DNA of 32,267 nucleotides from Coriobacteriia bacterium (GTDB lineage: Bacteria; Actinomycetota; Coriobacteriia; Coriobacteriales; UBA8131), in NCBI GenBank assembly GCA_009784425.1, contig WRBR01000013.1, positions 1-32,267 on the forward strand. The letters run 5' to 3'. Shown here in pieces: positions 8,938 to 15,121 of the stretch. Positions within the stretch are counted from its first letter, which is position 1, and every line of letters begins with the position of its first letter. The notes below the pieces were generated by a model, which saw nothing but the letters and a program-made list of their open reading frames with translations, had not been told where the DNA came from and did not search any database. Made by a program: the position numbers and the translations under genes.

Positions 8938-9669
8938 TTAACGATAACTGTTGAGCACGGCCAAAGCCTGGGCAACGGTAAATGACTGTTCGTAGATGGC
9001 CCTGCCCACGATGATTGCCTCTATGACCTCTGTGCCGAGCTCTGCGAGGGCATGAATATCCTCAAGGGTAGAGATGCCGCCGGAGGCTGTGACCGCAAAG
9101 CCGGCGGAGGCGGCAATGCTTTTATATGCCTCGGCGTCAATGCCGGTTTGCATGCCGTCTCGATTGATGTCGGTGTAGACCAGGTGTCGGTAGCCTTTGT
9201 TCTTGAGGCTCAACACAAGTTGCTCGGCACTTTGCCCCGAGCCTTCTTGCCAGCCTTGAACCGCTACCTCGCCATTTAAGGCATCCACGCCCGCGCAGAG
9301 CAAATCGCCGTAGCGCTCTACGGCCGCGGCGGCAAGCTCAGGGTTTTGAGCAAGGCTGGTACCCAGCACGATTCTGCTCGCGCCTGCCTCGGCGAGCTGC
9401 TCAATGGTGGCGAGGCTGCGCACTCCCCCACCCACCTCAACCTTGAGGCCGGTGTCTTTGACGATAGTTGCTATGGTGCTGAGTTGCGTGGGAACGCCGC
9501 TGCGCGCACCCTCCAGGTCAACGATATGCACCCAGGTTGCACCTTCGCCTGCAAATATTTGAGCCTGCTCAAGTGGGTTGTCGTGGTAGACGGTAACAGC
9601 ATCATACTTACCCTGCTTAAGCCTAACAACCTTGTTATCTAATATGTCTATCGCCGGAAATAACTCCAT
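8938..9669 (-). CDS. hisA: ProFAR isomerase (phosphoribosylformimino-AICAR-phosphate isomerase)
   Basis: HisA performs the Amadori rearrangement of ProFAR to PRFAR. The (beta/alpha)8 half-barrel signatures are clear: ELFPAIDILDNKVVRLKQG with the catalytic Asp8, HIVDLEGA, VEVGGGVRS, and YTDINRDGMQTG with the second catalytic Asp. The length of 243 residues is normal. There is no standard Shine-Dalgarno: the bases before ATG 9669 are a heptamer array reading as purine-rich GAGAAGAG on the minus strand, which may serve as the ribosome site. hisH, which usually precedes this gene, is absent. Confidence 0.95.
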   Translation of the reverse strand: MELFPAIDILDNKVVRLKQGKYDAVTVYHDNPLEQAQIFAGEGATWVHIVDLEGARSGVPTQLSTIATIVKDTGLKVEVGGGVRSLATIEQLAEAGASRIVLGTSLAQNPELAAAAVERYGDLLCAGVDALNGEVAVQGWQEGSGQSAEQLVLSLKNKGYRHLVYTDINRDGMQTGIDAEAYKSIAASAGFAVTASGGISTLEDIHALAELGTEVIEAIIVGRAIYEQSFTVAQALAVLNSYR

Positions 9670-9724
9670 CTCTTCTCTCTTCTCTCTTCCCTCTTCTCTC
9701 TTAACTCTTAACTCTTAACTCTCC
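9669..9724. repeat. Heptamer tandem array between hisB and hisA
   Basis: Eight 7-base units run end to end: TCTCTTC three times, CCTCTTC, TCTCTTA, ACTCTTA twice, ACTCTCC. The array fills the whole gap from the hisA start codon to the hisB stop. The consensus matches the array at 10399-10440. Copy-number change would alter hisA leader length. Confidence 0.9.
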
Positions 9725-10323
9725 TAAAGGCTTCCTTTAGTTGAGGGCACGCTGTGCAAAGCGCGTTGGTCGAGCGCTACGGCCTCGGCCAGGGCGCGGG
9801 CGGTGGCTTTTGCTGCGGCCTCAATTATGTGGTGGGCGTTGTCTCCTGCCAGCTTGCGTACGTGCAGGGTGAGCCCCGCGCCCGTTGCAAAAGCAATGAG
9901 AAACTCCTTGAACAGCGAGCTGTCAAAGTTGCCGATGAACTCTATGGGCACCGGGGCATCCCAGTGCAGCTGTCCGCGGCCGGAAATGTCCACGGCTGCC
10001 AGCACCAAAGACTCATCCATAGGGACGACGGCCTGCCCAAAGCGGGTGATGCCGCGTTTGTCTCCCAGGGCCTCCTCAAAGGCCTTGCCGAGCACTATGC
10101 CTACGTCTTCTACGGTGTGATGCGCGTCTACTTCCAGATCGCCGGTTGCCTTGATGTTGAGATCAAAGCGTCCGTGCTTGCTGATGGCGTGGAGCATGTG
10201 ATCAAAGAACGGCACCCCGGTTTCAATGTTTTGCTTGCCGCTTCCGTCCAGGTTCAAACTCAGCGTTATGCTGGTTTCGCTGGTGGAGCGTTCTATTGTT
10301 GCGGTTCTTGGGGCTGGTATCAT
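9724..10323 (-). CDS. hisB: Imidazoleglycerol-phosphate dehydratase
   Basis: HisB dehydrates imidazole glycerol phosphate to imidazole acetol phosphate. The metal-binding repeats FFDHMLHAISKHG and DAHHTVEDVGIVLGKA in the first half and the second-half DNAHHIIEAAAKATARAL are present. The length of 199 residues fits the monofunctional dehydratase, so histidinol-phosphate phosphatase must be encoded elsewhere. AAAGGGA precedes ATG 10323. An upstream in-frame ATG at 10392 would add 23 residues that are only a translated dispersed repeat, so it is not chosen. Confidence 0.95.
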   Translation of the reverse strand: MIPAPRTATIERSTSETSITLSLNLDGSGKQNIETGVPFFDHMLHAISKHGRFDLNIKATGDLEVDAHHTVEDVGIVLGKAFEEALGDKRGITRFGQAVVPMDESLVLAAVDISGRGQLHWDAPVPIEFIGNFDSSLFKEFLIAFATGAGLTLHVRKLAGDNAHHIIEAAAKATARALAEAVALDQRALHSVPSTKGSL

Positions 10324-10342
10324 GGTGTCCCTTTCTTGGTGC

Positions 10343-10386
10343 TCTGGATCCTTCGGCTGCGCGCTGCGCGCTTCGCTCAGGATGAC
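10343..10386. repeat. Dispersed intergenic repeat of the CCTGAGCGAAGC...GAAGGATCC type
   Basis: On the minus strand this reads as CATCCTGAGCGAAGCGCGC, AGCGCGCAGC, CGAAGGATCCAGAG. This pattern is familiar from intergenic repeats in many unrelated bacterial genomes. It is an imperfect palindrome around GCGCGC-T-GCGCGC and lies in the hisC-hisB gap just upstream of the hisB ribosome site. Confidence 0.6.
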
Positions 10387-10398
10387 AGGCATGCATCA

Positions 10399-10440
10399 AC
10401 TCTTATCTCTTATCTCTTATCTCTTAACTCTTAACTCTTT
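10399..10440. repeat. Heptamer tandem array overlapping the 3' end of hisC
   Basis: Six 7-base units (ACTCTTA, TCTCTTA three times, ACTCTTA, ACTCTTT) run through the hisC stop codon. The last residues of HisC (KELRVKR) are translated repeat. The unit is the same as in the hisB-hisA gap. Confidence 0.88.
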
Positions 10441-11532
10441 ACTCAGTGCCTGGATAAACTCGTCATTTTCTTCTGGGGTTCCTATGCTGACTCGAAGGCA
10501 ATCTGCCAGTCTGGGCAAGGCTGAGAGATCTCTGACGAGTATGCTGTATTCGTCGTAGAGGCGCTGCCAGATCGTTTGGGCATTAGGCACTCTGACAAGA
10601 AAGAAGTTGGCCTCGCTTTTAGTCAAAGGCAAGCCAAGGCCTTCTGGGCCCAGCAAGCGAGTCAGGCGCTCCCTTTCAGCAACAATGCTCTTTACCTGCT
10701 GTTGCACCTCAGCATCTTCGGCAAGAGCAGCGAGTGCAGCGAGTGCTGAGAGGCTGTCCACCGAATAGGGCTGGCGCACCTTGCAGAGCTCGTCGGTTAT
10801 CTCTCTGCCAGCTGCCACGTAAGCAATACGCAGGCCAGCTAAGCCATATGCCTTGGAGAAGGTGCGCAAGATAGCCAGGTTGGCGTGATCCTTGAGCAGC
10901 GCGGTGGCATCATAGCGGGGGTCTGCAAACTCAATATAGGCCTGATCTATAAGCACCACGGCATCGGTAGCAGCCAAAAGCTCGCTGATGAACTCCAGCG
11001 AAAGACAGTCGCCGGTTGGATTATTGGGCGAGGTCAGCATGACAATGTCATTATTCCCGGAGCTCACGCATTCCAGGATTGCCGCTTCATCAATGCTGAA
11101 GTCCAGCGCACCCTCAGAGTCCACCGTTGCAGCGCGGGGTACCTCTATCAGCGTAGTGTAAGAGAGCAGGGCGTCAGTTTGATAGGCCGAAAAGGTCGGC
11201 GGCGCAATGAGCAGGCTCCTGCCCCTGCCGCCATAGGCCAGGCAGAGGTTGAAGAGCAGCTCGTCGCCGCCATTGCCTACTACGATATTGTCAGGGGCCA
11301 AGCCCAGTTTATCGGCCACCGCCTTGCGCAGCTCCTTGGCCAGCGGGTCGGGATAGCGGTGCATGGGCTCGTCAGCTAACATGCGCAAAAATTCTGCGCG
11401 CGCCTTCTCGGACATGCCGTAAGGGCTCTCGTTTGCGTTGAGATACACGCGCGCCGGCAGGTATTTTGGATCGTACGGTTGCAGATCCTTAAGGTGCGCT
11501 GCAGCCGGGCGAACAGTTTTCATCTCAATCAT
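10417..11532 (-). CDS. hisC: Histidinol-phosphate aminotransferase
   Basis: HisC is a PLP-dependent transaminase (fold type I) that converts imidazole acetol phosphate to histidinol phosphate. Visible features are the N-terminal LNANESPYG substrate motif, VGNGGDELL, TSPNNPTGD, and RTFSKAYGLAGLRIAY with the PLP lysine. The length of 371 residues is typical. Its ATG overlaps the hisD stop as ATGA, implying translational coupling; ATG 11523 is also possible. The last residues are encoded by the heptamer array, so the C-terminus may vary between strains. Confidence 0.95.
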   Translation of the reverse strand: MIEMKTVRPAAAHLKDLQPYDPKYLPARVYLNANESPYGMSEKARAEFLRMLADEPMHRYPDPLAKELRKAVADKLGLAPDNIVVGNGGDELLFNLCLAYGGRGRSLLIAPPTFSAYQTDALLSYTTLIEVPRAATVDSEGALDFSIDEAAILECVSSGNNDIVMLTSPNNPTGDCLSLEFISELLAATDAVVLIDQAYIEFADPRYDATALLKDHANLAILRTFSKAYGLAGLRIAYVAAGREITDELCKVRQPYSVDSLSALAALAALAEDAEVQQQVKSIVAERERLTRLLGPEGLGLPLTKSEANFFLVRVPNAQTIWQRLYDEYSILVRDLSALPRLADCLRVSIGTPEENDEFIQALSKELRVKR

Positions 11533-12830
11533 TCCTCCCCTTCTTCTTCAAAGAGTTCAAATCGTGCCCTCACCGATTTGCCGTGAGCCCAAAGCCCCTC
11601 GGCTGCGGCCAAAACGAGGATGGTTTCCTCATCTTGTTTAAGGGCCGAATAAGAGTACGAGATGATGTTTGAGAACTTGGTGAAATCATCCACGCAAAGC
11701 GGGCTTGAAAACCGCGCTGTTCCACTGGTTGGCAGAGTGTGATTGGTTCCTGCGGCGTAGTCGCCCACGGCCGAAGGACTCCAGGTGCCGAGGAATATTG
11801 CGCCGGCGTTATCGATGAGGCCGAGGTAGTCTTGGGGGTCGGCCGTGTGGACTTCGAGGTGTTCAGGCGCAAGGGCGTTAATGGCCCCCAGTGCGGTGGC
11901 AAGATCGGGGGCAACAAAGATGATGCCGTTTCTATCGAGCGCCTCTTTGGTTATCTCTTTGCGTGGCGTGTCTTCGAGGAATGCTTCTATCTCTTCAAGC
12001 ACATCCTCAACCAGCTCTGCCTCGGTGGTAATTAAGTAGCAGGCAGCATCAGGATCATGCTCTGCTTGAGCCATGAGATCCAGGGCCAGGAGTGCCGGCT
12101 CTGAGCTGTCGTCGGCCAAGATGGCCAGCTCTGAAGGACCAGCGATCATATCGATGCCCACGTCGCCGCTTACGGCGCGCTTGGCTGCTGACACGTAGGC
12201 ATTGCCTGGGCCAACGATCTTGTCAACCGGCTCAATGCTTTCGGTGCCGTACGCCAGGGCAGCTATGGCCTGAGCGCCACCCACTGCGTAGACCTCGGTG
12301 ACCCCAGCTATCTGAGCCGCTGCGAGCAATGCGGGGTTGATGTGACCGTTTTTTTCAGGTGGAGTGACCATGACAATGCGGCGCACTCCCGCTACGCGAG
12401 CCGGCAGCGCGCACATCAAAACCGTGGAGGGGTAGAAAGCCTTACCTCCGGGAACATAAATGCCCACGCTGTCGAGAGGCGTTACCTTGGTGCCCAAGAG
12501 CGCGCCGTCAGCACGGGTTATGAGCATGCCTTCGCGCTTTTGGCGCTCGTGAAAGTCCAGGATGCTTTGCCCTGCCTTTTGCAAGGCCTTGACCACATCT
12601 TGATTGGCTGCATTGGCGGCATTTTGAATCTCTTTTTCAGGCACCTCAAAGGTGCGCGGGATGGTGCCATCAAATTTTCGGGAGTATTCAATCAGGGCTC
12701 TGTCGCCTTGCTCTCTTACCGTTTGGATGATTTCGGCAACGGTTGAAACAACCTCCGGGTCAAAAAGGACCTTTCGGTCAATGATACTCTTGCCTGGTTC
12801 CTGGCCCTGCTCTAGGGTCACTACTCGCAT
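11529..12830 (-). CDS. hisD: Histidinol dehydrogenase
   Basis: HisD oxidises histidinol to histidine in two NAD-dependent steps and is zinc-dependent. Typical segments are visible: IYVPGGKAFYPSTVLM, VDKIVGPGNAYVSAAKR, GPSELAILAD, AEHDPDA, and APEHLEV with its conserved Glu-His pair. The length of 433 residues matches the family. GGAGG lies about six bases before ATG 12830. Its stop overlaps the hisC start by four bases. Confidence 0.96.
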   Translation of the reverse strand: MRVVTLEQGQEPGKSIIDRKVLFDPEVVSTVAEIIQTVREQGDRALIEYSRKFDGTIPRTFEVPEKEIQNAANAANQDVVKALQKAGQSILDFHERQKREGMLITRADGALLGTKVTPLDSVGIYVPGGKAFYPSTVLMCALPARVAGVRRIVMVTPPEKNGHINPALLAAAQIAGVTEVYAVGGAQAIAALAYGTESIEPVDKIVGPGNAYVSAAKRAVSGDVGIDMIAGPSELAILADDSSEPALLALDLMAQAEHDPDAACYLITTEAELVEDVLEEIEAFLEDTPRKEITKEALDRNGIIFVAPDLATALGAINALAPEHLEVHTADPQDYLGLIDNAGAIFLGTWSPSAVGDYAAGTNHTLPTSGTARFSSPLCVDDFTKFSNIISYSYSALKQDEETILVLAAAEGLWAHGKSVRARFELFEEEGEE

Positions 12831-12881
12831 GTGCTACCTCCGTTTATCGCAATCTATCTTGTTGTTTTACCCCGTGTCATT

Positions 12882-13658
12882 TTACACCAGGCTTGCCAGG
12901 CGCTCTGCCAAGGCCCTGATGCGTGCGTCAGTGCGCACACTGGCCGTATTGCCCACAAAGCGCGCGGTGGATTCCAGCACTTCGTCCACAATGACCAGGT
13001 TGTTCTCCCGCAGGGTTTCGCCGGTGGCGGTGATATCAACCACGCGGTCAGCCAGGCCACAAAACGGGGCCAGCTCAATGTTGCCATGAAGCTTTACTAT
13101 CTCCACCTGAATGCCCTTGCTGTCGTAATAAGCCTGGGTGATGGTGGGATACTTGGTGGCAACCCGCATTACGCCTCTTCGTTGATAGCGGTCCTCAGCT
13201 TTGTTGCTGGCATCCTTGGGCTCAGCCACAATGAACCTGCAGGCGCCAAACTTAAGATCGACCATCTCAACCATATCCAGCTCTTGCTCGGCAAGCGAAT
13301 CGTGGCCGCAGATTGCGCAGTCCACGCCGCCGAGCGAGGCAAAGATGGGCACATCGGTGGGGCGAACGATAAAAAAGCGGCAGTCCTCTGTCTCAATGAT
13401 GAGTTGCCTGCCCGGGTCATCAAGGCCGGTGGTGTCAAGGCCAGCAAGTGTCAGCAACCTCACGGAATCAGCAAAGAGCGCGCCTTTGGGAACAGCAATC
13501 TTGAGGGGCCTTGGCTTTTTCACTTGCGGGCCTTTGCCTATCTTTTTCATGAGGGGGCTTCCGACTAACTTATTCATGTGCGGGCTCCCTTCTGTTTTGT
13601 TGATTTGCGGGTCTTCGGTTGTGTTGTTCATTTGCGGGTTTTCGTTTGTGTTACTCAT
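12882..13658 (-). CDS. hisG: ATP phosphoribosyltransferase, short form, with repeat-derived N-terminal extension
   Basis: HisG catalyses the first and feedback-controlled step of histidine synthesis. The catalytic domain starts around KIAVPKGALFADSVRLL and ends with ITATGETLRENNLVIVDEV; the C-terminal regulatory domain of long HisG is absent, as expected when HisZ is present. ATG 13658 has GGAGG seven bases upstream, making 258 residues. The first 50 or so residues are not typical: they are five to six copies of a nine-residue unit, such as PQMNNTTED, PQINKTEGS and PHMNKLVGS. A start near ATG 13550 (MKKIGKG) would skip most of them. The start overlaps the end of hisZ by eight bases. Confidence 0.92.
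   Translation of the reverse strand: MSNTNENPQMNNTTEDPQINKTEGSPHMNKLVGSPLMKKIGKGPQVKKPRPLKIAVPKGALFADSVRLLTLAGLDTTGLDDPGRQLIIETEDCRFFIVRPTDVPIFASLGGVDCAICGHDSLAEQELDMVEMVDLKFGACRFIVAEPKDASNKAEDRYQRRGVMRVATKYPTITQAYYDSKGIQVEIVKLHGNIELAPFCGLADRVVDITATGETLRENNLVIVDEVLESTARFVGNTASVRTDARIRALAERLASLV
13519..13658. repeat. Degenerate 27-bp tandem repeat in the 5' end of hisG
   Basis: About five units of 27 bases run in the hisG frame. On the minus strand they centre on CCCGCAAATGAACAACACAA with decay toward the catalytic domain. The period is a multiple of three, so changes in copy number would keep the frame. Confidence 0.75.
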
Positions 13659-14847
13659 TGGAGAACCTCCGCATCGGTAAAAGAAGCGGGCGTCTCTCGT
13701 GTCTCGTTCCGTTTTCCGGCTCAAGCGTTACTACCTTGCCCTGTGACCTGAGGTACTTTGCCTTGATGAAAGCCTCGGCCGGGTTGCCATCGCTGATGGT
13801 TACGGTAAGCGTGTCAGAGGTATCTTCTTGTTGCTCGGCTGCGTCCTCGTTGAGCAGGGCTTGCATAATGCTTTCAAGGCTCACGGCAAAACCGGCAGCC
13901 GGTGCGCTGATGCCAAAGCCCTCCAGCATGCGGTCGTACCTGCCACCGCTGCCAAGCGCTTTGCCCAGGCCGGGCGCGTAGGCCTCAATCACCAGACCGG
14001 TGTAGTAGTCAAAAGCGCTCACCACAGAAAAGTCTATGTTTACCTGTGGCGCCAGCCCTGCGCCTTCAATGATGGTGTAGGTGTCATACAGCTGCTCCAG
14101 GCCGTTTACAATGCCAAGCGGTGCCACCATCTTCCTCACCCTTTCAACAGCCTCTGACTTGCCGCTGATAGTGGGCAGGACGCGCAGTATCTCCACGTAG
14201 CGGGCATCAAGGCCCGGGGCGTTGGTCAGTTGCTCAATGGCCACGTAGTTACCTGCGTGAAAGGCCTTGATGAGCTCGGCGCTCCAGGCCTCATCTACTG
14301 CCTTGCTTTCTACGCAGAGCTCCAGCAGCTCGCGCAAAACGCCCACCGTGCCAAGCGCAATGGTAAAGTCGGTGAGGCCTGCGGCCCTGAGGGTGTCCAC
14401 CAAAAGCAGGACCATCTCGGCATCGGCATACATGCCGGAAAAGCCGATGGCCTCTACGCCTATCTGGGTGAGTTGCCTGGAGAGCCCTCTTTGGCTTTCT
14501 TCCTCGCGATAGATGCGCTCTACGTAGCGCAGGCGCAGGGGCAGGTCCTCCTTTTTCAGGCGCGAGGCTGCCATGCGTGCAACCTGCAGGGTTACATCGG
14601 GCCTGAGCACCAGGAGTTCGTTATCGGTGTCAAACAGCCTGAAGGGGGTTGAGGTGAGCGTGCCTCCCTGCTCCAAAACCTCAAGCACCTCTAGCGTTGG
14701 TGTCTCTATGGGGGCGTATCCCCAGAGCGCCAGAGTTTTGCGCGTCTTTGAAATGATGGACTCGCGCCAGCGCGCCTCTCCTGGCAATACGTCCTTAAAA
14801 CCACGTGGGGTTACCGGTATCACAGCTCTATTCCTACCTTGCTTCAT
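13651..14847 (-). CDS. hisZ: ATP phosphoribosyltransferase regulatory subunit
   Basis: HisZ is a histidyl-tRNA-synthetase-like protein that lacks aminoacylation and partners short HisG, giving it histidine feedback. The class II core is seen in TPRGFKDVLPGEARWRESI, LFDTDNELLVLRPDVTLQVAR, LRLRYVERIYREEE and the C-terminal GSGGRYDRMLEGFG. The length of 398 residues fits. ATG 14847 follows GGAGG at five bases. The frame is open upstream to 15135, but those 96 residues carry no family similarity and cross the promoter. It is the first gene of the his operon. Confidence 0.93.
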   Translation of the reverse strand: MKQGRNRAVIPVTPRGFKDVLPGEARWRESIISKTRKTLALWGYAPIETPTLEVLEVLEQGGTLTSTPFRLFDTDNELLVLRPDVTLQVARMAASRLKKEDLPLRLRYVERIYREEESQRGLSRQLTQIGVEAIGFSGMYADAEMVLLLVDTLRAAGLTDFTIALGTVGVLRELLELCVESKAVDEAWSAELIKAFHAGNYVAIEQLTNAPGLDARYVEILRVLPTISGKSEAVERVRKMVAPLGIVNGLEQLYDTYTIIEGAGLAPQVNIDFSVVSAFDYYTGLVIEAYAPGLGKALGSGGRYDRMLEGFGISAPAAGFAVSLESIMQALLNEDAAEQQEDTSDTLTVTISDGNPAEAFIKAKYLRSQGKVVTLEPENGTRHERRPLLLPMRRFSNE

Positions 14848-14887
14848 CGCCGCCTCCCGGCAGCTTTCAAGTTGGATAAATACTTGC

Positions 14888-14914
14888 TGTGATACTTTAT
14901 CACAATACTGTGAT
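14888..14914. promoter_or_regulatory. Triple half-site operator candidate for the his operon
   Basis: TGTGATA-CTT-TATCACA is a perfect inverted repeat, followed after ATAC by a third TGTGAT in direct orientation. It overlaps the -10 region and spacer of the predicted hisZ promoter and lies 40-67 bases before the hisZ start. A repressor acting there would block his transcription; the protein is unknown. Confidence 0.5.
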
Positions 14915-14923
14915 GGAGTGCAA
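14895..14923 (-). promoter_or_regulatory. Candidate hisZ promoter
   Basis: On the minus strand TTGCAC (14923-14918) is followed after 17 bases by ATAAAG, or after 16 by GATAAA. This is a plausible sigma-A type promoter about 50 bases before the hisZ start. I see no leader peptide with a histidine run and no T-box in the 14848-14930 leader. Confidence 0.45.
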
Positions 14924-15019
14924 GAGAAAACCTCATTTTTCCGTGAAAACCGGATCGCCCCTCCCTTGGCGCAATGCGGGCCGCCCCCTTGGCGCAGTAA
15001 TCGCTCGCATTCTGTTTTG

Positions 15020-15048
15020 TTGAAAGTAGTGTAGAGACAGGTTATTCT
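15020..15048 (+). promoter_or_regulatory. Candidate selA promoter
   Basis: TTGAAA, a 17-base spacer and TATTCT lie 74 bases before selA, in the divergent gap shared with the his operon. Confidence 0.4.
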
Positions 15049-15121
15049 TCTAGTTGGTACTTTTTCTGCACCAAGGCATTCCCTCATTGCCCTGGTCACC
15101 ATAACGAATGGATTCTCGTTT

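Noticed and set aside
10324-10392. 23-residue N-terminal extension of HisB
   Set aside because: It is the translation of a dispersed intergenic repeat; ATG 10323 has a good ribosome site and family-like start.
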